Shown: one piece after another, positions 9,286 through 18,626 of the stretch | Position numbering within the stretch: position 1 is the stretch's first letter | Layout: every line of letters begins with the position of its first letter | From: Peptostreptococcus sp. D1 | GTDB lineage: Bacteria > Bacillota > Clostridia > Peptostreptococcales > Peptostreptococcaceae | Direction of reading: 5' to 3' | Length of the DNA stretch: 64,000 nucleotides | NCBI RefSeq assembly: GCF_900112955.1 | Contig: NZ_FONP01000001.1 | Location: 186,001 to 250,000 of the forward strand | Notes under the pieces: model-generated | Databases searched by the model: none | Seen by the model: the letters and a program-made list of their open reading frames with translations, nothing else | Told to the model about the DNA's origin: nothing | Translations under genes and position numbers: made by a program

Positions 9286-10398
9286 TTACTTATTAATCGG
9301 ATACTTTTCAAGTATATCAGCATAAATTTTCGATATATCCTCGAAATTGTCTTCAAATCTATAATGATCTCTAACAAATACTCTTCCAGATTTTCCCATA
9401 TCAATTCTCATTTTGCCATCAAGCATCAATTTTTCCATTGCCCTAAAAAGCTCATCACTAGATTTTGGCTCAACTATTATTCCAGTTTTTCCAGCATCAA
9501 CAGACTCGGGATGACCTCCAACATTCGTGATAATTACAGGAGTTTCACAAGCCTGAGCTTCAATAGCCGATACTCCAAAGCCCTCTCTCAGGGAAGGAAA
9601 TACACAGACATCACAGCTATTGTATGTTCTAACTATATCTATCGGCTGCACCCTACCCAAAAAAGTTATAGAGTCGTTCACATCGGAATTTTTAGCTTGA
9701 ATTTCAAGTGCCTCTCTCTCTTGACCATTTCCACCAATCAAAAGTCGTAGTCTTTTTCCATCTTTTTCGCCATCATACTTTTTGTATAGCATTTCATAAG
9801 CTTCAATCAAATACTTTATCCCGTACTTTTTTTCCAAGCTTTTAACTATACCAAATGTAAAGAATTTTTCATCCTTTGAATTTTCTAAAGGAATAAACCT
9901 TTCCATATCCACACCAAAGTATGTTATATCAACTCTTTTATCAGTATATAAATTTGCTTCTCTAGCCATATCGACACTATTTGAAAATATGTAGTCAGCT
10001 TTTCTAAAATTATGCTTTATTATTAATTTTTGAATGATTCCGTTTCTCGGAAAATCATAGATATCTGTTCCCCAAACCGAAATGATAAATGGCTTGTATC
10101 CTATTAAACTTCCCAAAAAACCATAACTACTCGCATACTGTGCATGAAAAATATCTGGCTTAATAGTATTGATTAATCCTTTTATCTCGCCGATGTTATT
10201 TAAATATCCAAATTTTTTAAAAATACCTTTATTCCTTAATTCACCCACATTTGCATTGAAGTCATATACCTTTACACCATCTATTTCTCCACCATTAAGA
10301 GATATTACTGAAATATCATATCCTTTTTTAAGAAAAAAATTGCAATACTTTTTTACATGAGGATTTGAAGCATCTGCCAAATAACATATTTTCTTCAT
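9286..10398 (-). CDS. Glycosyltransferase family 4 (GT-B fold)
   Basis: 370 aa from the ATG at 10398 (an in-frame TTG one codon earlier is less likely). N-terminal acceptor-side domain KICYLADASNPHVKKYC; C-terminal donor-binding domain with FPSLREGFGVSAIEAQACETPVI, the E-x7-E motif of GT4 enzymes. GT4 members retain the anomeric configuration and use nucleotide sugars. Adds one sugar of the polymer repeat at the cytoplasmic face. Five base pairs separate it from the ugd gene, so they are co-transcribed. Donor and linkage cannot be predicted. Confidence 0.9.
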   Translation of the reverse strand: MKKICYLADASNPHVKKYCNFFLKKGYDISVISLNGGEIDGVKVYDFNANVGELRNKGIFKKFGYLNNIGEIKGLINTIKPDIFHAQYASSYGFLGSLIGYKPFIISVWGTDIYDFPRNGIIQKLIIKHNFRKADYIFSNSVDMAREANLYTDKRVDITYFGVDMERFIPLENSKDEKFFTFGIVKSLEKKYGIKYLIEAYEMLYKKYDGEKDGKRLRLLIGGNGQEREALEIQAKNSDVNDSITFLGRVQPIDIVRTYNSCDVCVFPSLREGFGVSAIEAQACETPVIITNVGGHPESVDAGKTGIIVEPKSSDELFRAMEKLMLDGKMRIDMGKSGRVFVRDHYRFEDNFEDISKIYADILEKYPINK

Positions 10399-10405
10399 CA
10401 AAACA

Positions 10406-11701
10406 CTACCTTCCTATAGAATAATACTCTATACCATTATCCTTCATTTCACTTATTTTATAGCAGTTTCTTCCATCAAAAACAAGAGGTCTTTTCATCA
10501 ATCTTTTATAATTTGATACATCATAGTTTTTTATAACCTCCCACTCTGTCATAATAAAACACATTTCAGCCTTCGAAATTGCAGAATCAATGTCGTTTAC
10601 ATATGTTATAGTATCACCAAATATTTTCTTTGCATTATTGATACCGACAGGATCAAAGGCTACTACCTCTGCTCCTCTTTCAAGTAAATATCTTATATTT
10701 ACAATAGAGGGTGCCTCTCTAAGGTCATCGGTACCTGGCTTGTATGTCAATCCAAGAATCGCGACCTTTAAGCTATTAAACGATTCTACAAAATCAGATG
10801 ATTTTTTTGCCAATTTCAGCTTTTGTATTTCATTTACTTCTATTGCCGCCTTTATCGTCTTTAATTCATATCCATTAGAATTTGACAACCAATGAAGAGC
10901 CTTTGTATCTTTTGGAAAGCATGATCCACCATATCCAATTCCAGCATTAAGAAAATTACTACCTATCCGGTTGTCAAAGCTCATGCCCAAAGCCACCTCT
11001 TCAATATCTGCCCCAACAATTTCACATAAATTTGCTATATCATTCATATACGAAATTTTCAGAGCCAGAAAATCATTTGAAGCATATTTTATCATCTCAG
11101 CTGAATTTCTGTTGGTAACCAATTTATGATTATCGAAGTTTTTGTATATATCCAGCAAAATATCTCTAGCCCATTCACTTTCAGCTCCAATTACAATTCT
11201 GGTAGCTTCAAATGTATCCCTTACCGCCGAACCCTGAGCTAAAAATTCTGGATTTGACGCAACTTCAATTCTAATGTTTTCTCTTTTATGTTTATTAACA
11301 TATTTTTCAATTTGCTCATTGGTTCCTATCGGTACCGTCGACTTAATTATCACTAATATATCTTTTTTAGCATTTTCTGCAATAGTCTTCGCAGCCAACT
11401 TTAAATAATCTAGATTAGCGGAGCCATCACTTCTCTCTGGAGTACCAACCGCAATAAATACAGCATCTGCATCACCATATGCCGATTCAAAATCAGAAGT
11501 AAATTCAATTCTATTTAAATCGTTATTCTTTTTTATTAATTCTTCCAATCCATTTTCATATATTGGTGATATACCATTTTTCAACATAGATATTTTTTCT
11601 GAATTTACATCCACGCAAACGATATGATGTCCACCCTTCTCTGCTAAGCAAACACCTGTCACCAAGCCAACATAACCAGTACCAGCAACTACAATTTTCA
11701 C
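10406..11701 (-). CDS. ugd: UDP-glucose (or UDP-sugar) 6-dehydrogenase
   Basis: 431 aa, family-typical length. N-terminal NAD-binding MKIVVAGTGYVGLVTGVCLA; catalytic Cys in GIGYGGSCFPKDTKAL; C-terminal UDP-binding domain with LGLTYKPGTDDLREAPS. It oxidises UDP-glucose to UDP-glucuronate in two NAD-dependent steps, supplying an acidic sugar; UDP-ManNAc or UDP-GalNAc oxidation is possible in this family. Starts with GTG, preceded by GGAG with good spacing. One base pair separates it from the glycosyltransferase gene upstream. Implies an anionic polymer. Confidence 0.92.
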   Translation of the reverse strand: MKIVVAGTGYVGLVTGVCLAEKGGHHIVCVDVNSEKISMLKNGISPIYENGLEELIKKNNDLNRIEFTSDFESAYGDADAVFIAVGTPERSDGSANLDYLKLAAKTIAENAKKDILVIIKSTVPIGTNEQIEKYVNKHKRENIRIEVASNPEFLAQGSAVRDTFEATRIVIGAESEWARDILLDIYKNFDNHKLVTNRNSAEMIKYASNDFLALKISYMNDIANLCEIVGADIEEVALGMSFDNRIGSNFLNAGIGYGGSCFPKDTKALHWLSNSNGYELKTIKAAIEVNEIQKLKLAKKSSDFVESFNSLKVAILGLTYKPGTDDLREAPSIVNIRYLLERGAEVVAFDPVGINNAKKIFGDTITYVNDIDSAISKAEMCFIMTEWEVIKNYDVSNYKRLMKRPLVFDGRNCYKISEMKDNGIEYYSIGR

Positions 11702-11702
11702 A

Positions 11703-12488
11703 TTATCTACTCCTGTCTATTTCGTCTTTATCTCTAATTAATCTCTTTTTAACAGCATTATAAGCATAGAAAATAAATACATACATTGCTTTTGGCAAGC
11801 TTAAATGCTCTACATTACGATAAGTATTCCAAGTTCTCTTTATCGCTGTAAACTTGTTATCAGAAAGAGATCCACTAACAACTCTATACCAAACTAAATC
11901 ATCATATATTCCATATGCATAGTCAGCTTTTTTCAACAATTGCAACCATGTAGCCGTATCTTGACCACGCCTTACATTTGCCATCCTGAAGTCACCGATT
12001 AGTTTTTTGTCAATCAATACTGTTGAGCAACCAATAATCGTGTTCTTCAAAAGCCCATTGTAGTCGATTTTCTCAGGCGCTCTCGCAACTTTCGACATAG
12101 GACTGCCATCCTGCATAACATATCTATAGGAAGTAAACACAAATCCGATATCTTTCTCTTTGATTAATTCCATTTGCTTCTCAAGCTTTTGAGCTTTCCA
12201 AATATCATCACTATCTAAAAAAGCAATATATCTACCTTTAGCCATAGCCAACCCAGTATTTCTCGTTACAGCGGCACCAGAATTCTTATTAAGCTTTACA
12301 TATCTTATTCTATTGTCATTATCTGTAAATGATTTTATTAACTCAGCAGATGAATCGGTAGAGCAATCATCTATCAACAACAACTCCCAATCACTATAGG
12401 TCTGAGCTTGAACAGATTCAATTGTTTGTACAATAAATTCTTCAGCATTGTATACTGGAGTAATTATCGATACTAATCCGTCTTTCAT
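11703..12488 (-). CDS. Glycosyltransferase family 2
   Basis: 261 aa from the ATG at 12488, which has GGGGAG 7 bp upstream and starts MKDGLVSIITPVYNAEEFI as GT2 proteins usually do; an ATG 25 codons earlier has no ribosome site. GT-A fold: IDDCSTDSS (nucleotide binding) and FLDSDDIWK (DxD metal site). Closely similar in layout to the GT2 at 15808-16578 (both have the 'YRVVSGSLSxNKxxAxxxTW' type C-terminal half), so the two are probably paralogues acting on related acceptors. Confidence 0.9.
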   Translation of the reverse strand: MKDGLVSIITPVYNAEEFIVQTIESVQAQTYSDWELLLIDDCSTDSSAELIKSFTDNDNRIRYVKLNKNSGAAVTRNTGLAMAKGRYIAFLDSDDIWKAQKLEKQMELIKEKDIGFVFTSYRYVMQDGSPMSKVARAPEKIDYNGLLKNTIIGCSTVLIDKKLIGDFRMANVRRGQDTATWLQLLKKADYAYGIYDDLVWYRVVSGSLSDNKFTAIKRTWNTYRNVEHLSLPKAMYVFIFYAYNAVKKRLIRDKDEIDRSR

Positions 12489-12579
12489 AATTCTTCTCCC
12501 CGATAACTTCTTAAACGATACTCTAACTTCCCATTCCAAACACTTCAATTCAGCATCATTCAATTGACCAAATATATCA

Positions 12580-12596
12580 AGCTCTTGTCAAGAGCT
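12580..12596. repeat. perfect short palindrome between wzy-like and GT2 genes
   Basis: AGCTCTTG-T-CAAGAGCT, 8-bp arms with a single central base, just beyond the stop codon of the polymerase gene. No T-run follows, so it is not an obvious terminator; it may be an mRNA-processing or attenuation hairpin within the operon. Confidence 0.5.
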
Positions 12597-12599
12597 CTC

Positions 12600-13733
12600 T
12601 TATCTGTCTACTTTGTCAATTGCTTTGCTTTTCCTCTTTTTTAATATTCTATCTTCTAAAGCCTCCCAAATATTAAACTTATTCATTCTATATATTCCAT
12701 AGACAACCAATACCAAGCTCATATTAGTTGATACTTCCAACATTATACTTTCAGCAAAACAGTATATCAATACACTAGTCATAAACAATATTTCTGCTTT
12801 TTTATTTTCTTTACACAATATATACATTGTAAATGAATAAAACACAATCAGCATTACAAATACTACCAAGCCTTGACTGTATAATGACCATATATATCCA
12901 CTATCCAAAGGCATTCTCTGTGTGAAAAGAATCTCTCTAATATTTGAAACATATCCGAAAAGATTAACGCCTTTTGTAGGATGCATCAAATATGTTCTCC
13001 AATATACTGGTCTGTGAGACAGAATTTTGTTTATTAGGTAATTATTGCTCATAAATAATGCTATTATCAAACTCAAGAAAGTCATAAATAAAGGAAACAC
13101 ACCTATCAATATTTTATAAACTTTCTTCTGAATATCTATATTTTTTAATATAATATACGCAAAAATCGTTCCTACTGCAGTCAATAGACCTGTTCTAGTA
13201 ACGGTTTGAGAATAGATAAGTGCAACCATCAATAGCATCAAAATAAAATCAATATTCTTTTTGCTGTCGTAGATTAAATAAAAAAATGATGACCACAGCA
13301 TAAACATGCTTATAAACGCTGCGTTCGGATTACCAAAGCCGAAATCATTTCTACCCTCAATATACTCAGTTGGATTTATACCAATAAGGTTTGTAATCAA
13401 GAAGATTGAGAAAAATACTGCATTAAATATCACAAACCATTTGATCAGATATCTAAAATCCAATGCAAATAAACCCAAGCATAAATAATATGAATACAGC
13501 AATGTGATATTTTTCGACATGACAAACTGTATTGAAAGTATCACAAAAAATCCCAAATGTATTAAATTGTACTTCTTATAATTTATCAATATCAGAAGTG
13601 TCGATAATAATAATGACAACAGCATACAATATTTATTAAGATTAGCATAATCGAAAATAACCGAATAATACTTGAATGCAGCCAGAAACACTAACAACAC
13701 TCCTAAAAAATTTTTCCACTTATTAATTTTCAT
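12600..13733 (-). CDS. Wzy/O-antigen-polymerase-like polytopic membrane protein
   Basis: 377 aa from the ATG at 13733 (preceding in-frame TTG discounted). About 10-11 hydrophobic helices with one larger extracytoplasmic loop (residues ~225-275, RPVYWRTYLMHPTKGVNLFGY), as in Wzy/WaaL (O-antigen ligase fold) proteins. In a Wzx/Wzy-type pathway it would polymerise flipped repeat units. Sequence conservation in this family is low; the call rests on topology, size and position between glycosyltransferase genes. Confidence 0.72.
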   Translation of the reverse strand: MKINKWKNFLGVLLVFLAAFKYYSVIFDYANLNKYCMLLSLLLSTLLILINYKKYNLIHLGFFVILSIQFVMSKNITLLYSYYLCLGLFALDFRYLIKWFVIFNAVFFSIFLITNLIGINPTEYIEGRNDFGFGNPNAAFISMFMLWSSFFYLIYDSKKNIDFILMLLMVALIYSQTVTRTGLLTAVGTIFAYIILKNIDIQKKVYKILIGVFPLFMTFLSLIIALFMSNNYLINKILSHRPVYWRTYLMHPTKGVNLFGYVSNIREILFTQRMPLDSGYIWSLYSQGLVVFVMLIVFYSFTMYILCKENKKAEILFMTSVLIYCFAESIMLEVSTNMSLVLVVYGIYRMNKFNIWEALEDRILKKRKSKAIDKVDR

Positions 13734-13774
13734 CAATCTTTCCTCTTAACCTTATCTGTAAAAATGTAAACAAT

Positions 13775-14962
13775 CTAACCAATCAAATCGATAATAGCGT
13801 TAAAAATTCTCTGAGAATTATTATTATCTCTTATATTGAAGCTTCTATCTACTCTTTTTACATATTTATCTTTCATTTCAAAGCCATTACTAAAATATGA
13901 CTCAATAATATCTATCAAATTTTTTTCATCTAATATTACCTCTCCAAAACCATCCTCAATGTAATCAAAATATCCCTGGTTGTATTTATCATCAGGAACC
14001 TTTTGATAATAAACTAGTGGCTTTTTCATATATGCAAAATCAAACGCTACAGAAGAAATATCCGTTATCATCATCAAGGATTCTTTTAACAAGGTCTGAA
14101 CATCATATTCCTCCCTATCTGCTATGACAATTCTATCGCTATTAATATCATATAAATGATTATATGGTTGCATCTCGAAATGTGGATAAAATATCATATC
14201 AACCCCATTTGATTCAAGCAGATCTATTAGCTTACTATTGTTTATTAAGGAATTCAATGCCTTAAAGTAATCGGAATTTGAAAAAACAGCATCACTGCCC
14301 TTACCTTTTTTCTTATAGGATGGATTTATTATATTCATTCTCCATGAAGGCATCAATAATATCTGTTTCTTCAATTTGAATTCATTCAAATTGTCATATC
14401 TAGCAAGTCCGGTTTGAACGACAACACCCTTGTCAAATCCATAATTTTTTTGACAAATTGATTCATACTCCGCCCTTGTAGTCGTAATGAACAAATCAAT
14501 TTTATTTGATGAATTATAATACTTACTCAAATCTGATAAAATCACACCATGCTGGAGAAATACAAATTTTTTCTTGTTATCCCTATCAAAAATAAGCTTG
14601 TATAATTTATAATTCCAAGGCTCTAAAAAACCTGTATGACTAGAAATAAGTACATCGCTTAAAAAGAATGCAATCTTGTGTTCTAGACTTCCGTATTCTA
14701 TAATATTACCAAGATCCTTCACTTTATCATAATCTTTTTTATGCGATGAATCAATAAGAAACCATGCGTTAATTTCCGGATGATTTTCTCTAAGGTATTT
14801 AAAAAAAACATATCCATTGTCTTTTGCCTCAATACCTCTTTCAGAGATTAGCCACATATCTTTATACTTATCTTCACCCTTATATTTTTCTGCAATTTTT
14901 CTATACTTGGTCATTTCTACCGCCTGCCTTGACAAGCGAGAAATTTTTTCTAAATAACCCAT
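13775..14962 (-). CDS. CDP-glycerol glycerophosphotransferase family protein (TagB/TagF-like)
   Basis: 395 aa. Contains the PF04464 signatures: FLQHGVILSDLSKYY, DLFITTTRAEYESI, GLARYDN, LLMPSWRMN and DISSVAFDFAYMKKPLVYY. These enzymes transfer glycerol-phosphate (sometimes ribitol-phosphate) from CDP-alditol to a lipid-linked acceptor. TagF has a long N-terminal extension; this protein has only a short one, so it may add one or few phosphoglycerol units, as a side substituent or linkage, rather than build a long chain. Start supported by GAGGT. Together with the GDPD and LTA-synthase-like genes it points to a phosphoglycerol-containing polymer. Confidence 0.88.
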   Translation of the reverse strand: MGYLEKISRLSRQAVEMTKYRKIAEKYKGEDKYKDMWLISERGIEAKDNGYVFFKYLRENHPEINAWFLIDSSHKKDYDKVKDLGNIIEYGSLEHKIAFFLSDVLISSHTGFLEPWNYKLYKLIFDRDNKKKFVFLQHGVILSDLSKYYNSSNKIDLFITTTRAEYESICQKNYGFDKGVVVQTGLARYDNLNEFKLKKQILLMPSWRMNIINPSYKKKGKGSDAVFSNSDYFKALNSLINNSKLIDLLESNGVDMIFYPHFEMQPYNHLYDINSDRIVIADREEYDVQTLLKESLMMITDISSVAFDFAYMKKPLVYYQKVPDDKYNQGYFDYIEDGFGEVILDEKNLIDIIESYFSNGFEMKDKYVKRVDRSFNIRDNNNSQRIFNAIIDLIG

Positions 14963-14972
14963 TTTTTACCTC

Positions 14973-15785
14973 TTATAATTTAAAATTGAACTGCTCCTTT
15001 ACTGCCTTTATCACAATAGAAGTATACTTGCCATCATTGTTTAATTTTATTTCACTTCTCTTTTTGATACAAAAAGCAATAAACAATATAAATCCAAAAA
15101 ATCCGCCAAAAAGTCGCTTGAACAAAGGACCTTTGCCTATCATAGAATTTTCATCTATATAATTCACTTTTTTGTATGGGTGGTAAGCAACTATTATTGG
15201 AAAGTAATACATTTTTCGTTTTCCATTGTTATACGCATCCATAATAAACACATTTTCTTCTCCAGAATTATACTTTGTCCCAATACCAAATCTTTCGTCA
15301 AATCTATTTGTATGCGGATCAATGCTGCTAGAGTTAAACCACATATCAAAAGTTATTTGCTTTAGTGTCTGCATTCTCGATATTCCGAGAATCTCATTTT
15401 GGGGATAATTGGCTGTGGATTTTTTTGTCACGGGATCAAAATTCTGAAAAATCGCTACATCAGGATTGTACTTTTCAAAGTGAGAATTGACTTCCTCCAA
15501 TGCCGTATCTGTGTACCAACAATCGTCATCAGTAAATGTGTATATATCGCCAGTACAATACTCCATTGTAGCATTTCTACTCTTTGAACATCCAGTACCC
15601 TCGGCAACAATGTGTTTATGAGCAAAGCTGTATTTGCTCAATAATTGTTTAACTTCAGCATGATTGGTTTGAGATCCTACTATAACCTCAAAATCTTTAT
15701 GAGTTTGTCTTTCTATACTATCGAATAGAACCTCCATCTCTTTAATCCTAGTTCCATATGTTCCTATTAATAAACTTATTTTCAT
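14973..15785 (-). CDS. Glycosyltransferase family 2 with C-terminal hydrophobic segment
   Basis: 270 aa. GT-A domain starting MKISLLIGTYGTRIKEM; metal site in YTFTDDDCWY (DDD). Residues ~222-240 (FGGFFGFILFIAFCI) form a probable membrane-associating helix, which the other two GT2 proteins of the locus lack. Ten base pairs from the next gene. Donor unknown. Confidence 0.87.
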   Translation of the reverse strand: MKISLLIGTYGTRIKEMEVLFDSIERQTHKDFEVIVGSQTNHAEVKQLLSKYSFAHKHIVAEGTGCSKSRNATMEYCTGDIYTFTDDDCWYTDTALEEVNSHFEKYNPDVAIFQNFDPVTKKSTANYPQNEILGISRMQTLKQITFDMWFNSSSIDPHTNRFDERFGIGTKYNSGEENVFIMDAYNNGKRKMYYFPIIVAYHPYKKVNYIDENSMIGKGPLFKRLFGGFFGFILFIAFCIKKRSEIKLNNDGKYTSIVIKAVKEQFNFKL

Positions 15786-15807
15786 TTATCTTCTCCCTTT
15801 AATATTG

Positions 15808-16578
15808 TCACTTAGATAGGAAATGCTTGTAAACATTTATCACTGCATAATTACTAAAATAATACAATGCCTTGATAAAGCCTAATTTTTCCTCATTCCT
15901 AAGTATATTCCAAGTCCAACAAGCTGCCCTAAGCTTATTTCCAGAAAGCGAACCTCGTCTTGTTCTATATAAAGCCAACAATTCATCTAAGCCATGTGCT
16001 TTATGTCCTTGCTTTAATATATCAAGCCAGGCCACATAATCTTCATGATGAATTTTTTTCATACGGATTTCTTTTACAATGTACCTATCGATAACCACCG
16101 TAAGACATGAAATAGCATTGTGTCTAAGCATATCTTCATAAGCCAGCTCTGATTTTGCATGAACAATCGTATTTAATTTTTGACTTTCTGAATCAATAAA
16201 TCTGTATCCTGTAAATGTAAAACAATACCCATTTTTTATCATAAAATCAATTTGCTTATCAATTTTGTCTTGAAGCCAAAGATCGTCGCTATCTAAAAAA
16301 GCAATATATCTCCCTCTAGCATTTTCAATACCTACATTTCTCGCGTTTGCAACCCCTGCATTTTCTGACAGCAAAATAGATTTTATATTGGAATATTTTG
16401 ATTCATATTCCTTTATTATTTCTCTTGATGAATCATTTGACATATCATCAACACATATTACTTCAATATTTTTATAAGTCTGTCCAATTATACTGTCAAG
16501 AGTCTCTCTAATATATCGTTCGGCATTATAAACAGGAACTATAACAGAAACAAGTCCATCAATAAAATCTTTACACAT
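15808..16578 (-). CDS. Glycosyltransferase family 2
   Basis: 256 aa from the ATG at 16578, preceded by AGGGG with 8-bp spacing. A longer reading from 16605 would overlap the previous gene and lacks a site. Motifs VSVIVPVYNAERYI, VDDMSNDSS and FLDSDDLW mark the GT-A fold. Paralogue of the GT2 at 11703-12488, with matching C-terminal halves (RTRRGSLSGNKLRA). Confidence 0.9.
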   Translation of the reverse strand: MCKDFIDGLVSVIVPVYNAERYIRETLDSIIGQTYKNIEVICVDDMSNDSSREIIKEYESKYSNIKSILLSENAGVANARNVGIENARGRYIAFLDSDDLWLQDKIDKQIDFMIKNGYCFTFTGYRFIDSESQKLNTIVHAKSELAYEDMLRHNAISCLTVVIDRYIVKEIRMKKIHHEDYVAWLDILKQGHKAHGLDELLALYRTRRGSLSGNKLRAACWTWNILRNEEKLGFIKALYYFSNYAVINVYKHFLSK

Positions 16579-16591
16579 CGAAAATCCCCTT

Positions 16592-17254
16592 CTATCTTGC
16601 ACCATCTCCAGTAAAAATTACTTTTGCCGTCATCAGTACAATTTTAATATCTAACATAACACTTCTATTTTTTATATAATATAAATCATATTCCAATTTT
16701 TCACCCGGACCAATTTCGTATCCACCATTAACCTGAGCCCATCCAGTCAATCCTGGCTTAATAGCTAACCTATAAACAAAATTAGGAAACGCTTCTTCAA
16801 ATTCCTTAGTAAAAACAGATCTCTCAGGTCTTGGACCTATGATACCCATATCCCCTTTTAAAATGTTTATAAGCTGAGGAATTTCATCAATTCTTGTTTT
16901 TCTGATAAACCTACCGACTTTAGTTATTCTCGGGTCATCTTTTTCCGCCCATTGTGCCCCAAATTTTTCGGCATCAGTTCTCATAGACCTCAGCTTGTAA
17001 ACATAAAATTCTCGCCCATATTTACCCAATCTTTCCTGTTTATACAAAATCGGACCTCTATCCTCTATTTTTATCAACATACCAAAAAACAGTATTATTG
17101 GTACACCAATAAGCAATCCAACGAAAGACAACAGTATATCAAAAAATCTCTGATATAAATCGAATACCATACCTTTTCTAACGATACTATAGTCTATTTT
17201 TTCAATATATTCTTTTAATATCGGATCTTCTCCCGAATACTCGCAAAAAGACAT
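16592..17254 (-). CDS. Undecaprenyl-phosphate sugar-1-phosphate transferase (PglC/WcaJ-type catalytic domain)
   Basis: 220 aa, the minimal bacterial sugar transferase (PF02397): one N-terminal membrane-inserting helix (~30-58, FFDILLSFVGLLIGVPIILF), basic KQERLGKYGREFYVYKLRSMR, and the catalytic DE pair in RIDEIPQLINILKGDMGIIGPRPER. It starts polymer synthesis by moving a sugar-phosphate onto undecaprenyl phosphate. It probably uses the product of the dehydratase (7699-9150) or a derivative. Near the 5' end of the operon, as initiating transferases often are. Confidence 0.92.
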   Translation of the reverse strand: MSFCEYSGEDPILKEYIEKIDYSIVRKGMVFDLYQRFFDILLSFVGLLIGVPIILFFGMLIKIEDRGPILYKQERLGKYGREFYVYKLRSMRTDAEKFGAQWAEKDDPRITKVGRFIRKTRIDEIPQLINILKGDMGIIGPRPERSVFTKEFEEAFPNFVYRLAIKPGLTGWAQVNGGYEIGPGEKLEYDLYYIKNRSVMLDIKIVLMTAKVIFTGDGAR

Positions 17255-17290
17255 AATTTTCTCCCTTCAATTTTACACCTAAATATTTTT

Positions 17291-18412
17291 CTAAAATACT
17301 TTTTCATTATCTTCATCATAATTATTACGTGAAACTCTCACGGCCATCATTATCGAAATCAAGATTAGTACAGCTGTCGTAGCATTTTTCATTCTTTCGA
17401 TATTAAAATAATTTCTTCTTTCTATTTTGAAACCGACTTGATTCAATATTTTGTACCCATTCTTTTCTACTATTTTGCTTTCTTGGTTTTCAAAATAATT
17501 ATTTTCTATAAACAATAATGGTGAGTCATTATCCGCAGCCAATGGAGAAATTGCAATCGCATTTATCAACTGTCCCGAACCGATATGACGTTTGTGCAAC
17601 AGTTCTCCACCTTTTGATATATAAACATTTCCATTATCGCTTTTTCCATAAATAGTCTTAATCAGCTTCTTATTAAAATCGTATCTGTCTTTACCTTCTA
17701 TTTTCTGAATATTTACATTTGCCAACCTATCAAAATTTGAATTTAAGTATCCCTTATTTCCAATTAAATATATTTTTTTTATATTATTATTCCTGATTAG
17801 TTTTCTTATTTTTAAATAGTCATTTTGAGTATTTGACGTAACTAGTATAGGTATTTTGTTTTTCTGAGAATATGGCGAAAACGAAATTGCATTCGGAAGA
17901 TCAAACTCATCATTAGTAACTACAGCAATCTCACTGATTTTATTGTCATTCATCATCAGCTCTGCAACTTTTATTGAGAAATTTATACCTCTTGATTCAT
18001 TTATCCGTTCAAATTTATAACCATTTCTTTCAAGACTTCTCTCCACTGACTCTGATAAAGAATTTACACCACCTACAAGAATCACTTTTTTTACACCAAG
18101 CTCTTCCATTTTATCATAAACAGGCTTTAATACCTTCTGTTTTTCAGTATAAAATACAGGAATATTCTTGCCATAAGCATATGGTGCAGTGGAAACAACC
18201 TGATCAATATATTCAGTATTTATTAGAATCGCAACATCTGATTTTTTAAATCTCTTGTCTATAACCTTATTTACAGTCGTAAATCTAGTATCATCTGTAT
18301 AATCATTAATTGTATATTGACCCAAATACATCCTATCCAAAGCCTTATCGATAGCTTTGTATACACATAATGCCAACACTGCCAATATCATATATTTTAA
18401 ATATTTTTTCAT
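17291..18412 (-). CDS. Membrane-anchored CWB2-fold protein at the head of the polymer operon
   Basis: 373 aa. An N-terminal hydrophobic helix (~5-22, KYMILAVLALCVYKAI) and a second near the C terminus (~343-358, TTAVLILISIMMAV) enclose ~300 residues with three CWB2-like units: VILVGGVNSLSESVERSL, KIYLIGNKGYLNSNFDRL, EGKDRYDFNKKLI and NAIAISPLAADNDSPLLF. CWB2 is normally a secreted wall-anchor module; here it is tethered to the membrane and encoded as first gene of the glycan operon. It could bind the growing or flipped polymer, as a co-polymerase/length or export factor (inference). Family assignment is good, role unknown. Confidence 0.75.
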   Translation of the reverse strand: MKKYLKYMILAVLALCVYKAIDKALDRMYLGQYTINDYTDDTRFTTVNKVIDKRFKKSDVAILINTEYIDQVVSTAPYAYGKNIPVFYTEKQKVLKPVYDKMEELGVKKVILVGGVNSLSESVERSLERNGYKFERINESRGINFSIKVAELMMNDNKISEIAVVTNDEFDLPNAISFSPYSQKNKIPILVTSNTQNDYLKIRKLIRNNNIKKIYLIGNKGYLNSNFDRLANVNIQKIEGKDRYDFNKKLIKTIYGKSDNGNVYISKGGELLHKRHIGSGQLINAIAISPLAADNDSPLLFIENNYFENQESKIVEKNGYKILNQVGFKIERRNYFNIERMKNATTAVLILISIMMAVRVSRNNYDEDNEKVF

Positions 18413-18440
18413 ATCAATACTCCTAATTGTTATTGTAGCT

Positions 18441-18470
18441 ATTCTATTATACTATAAATCAAGATATATT
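18441..18470 (-). promoter_or_regulatory. probable promoter of the polymer operon
   Basis: Minus-strand TATAAT at 18446-18451, 34 bp upstream of the first codon of the membrane CWB2 gene. The -35 candidate TTTAAA with 17-bp spacing is weak. Confidence 0.5.
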
Positions 18471-18560
18471 TAAACTCTAATGAAATTTTTTTCGAAAATA
18501 ATTTACGATCCTTTCCTATAAACACCTTTTAAAATCAACCCCTTTATATAAATACAAAAA

Positions 18561-18614
18561 GACTGGTCATAATTAATTAACCAATTAAATTTGATTAATA
18601 ATCTCTGACCAGTC
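18561..18614 (-). terminator. terminator of the amidase gene
   Basis: 9-bp arms GACTGGTCA / TGACCAGTC enclosing a second small AT stem, followed by TTTTTG on the minus strand. It separates the amidase gene from the polymer operon. Confidence 0.8.
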
Positions 18615-18626
18615 ACATGACTTGTT

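Noticed and set aside
12489-12563. 25-codon N-terminal extension of the GT2 at 11703
   Set aside because: No ribosome site at 12563, whereas GGGGAG lies before the ATG at 12488 and GT2 proteins begin there.
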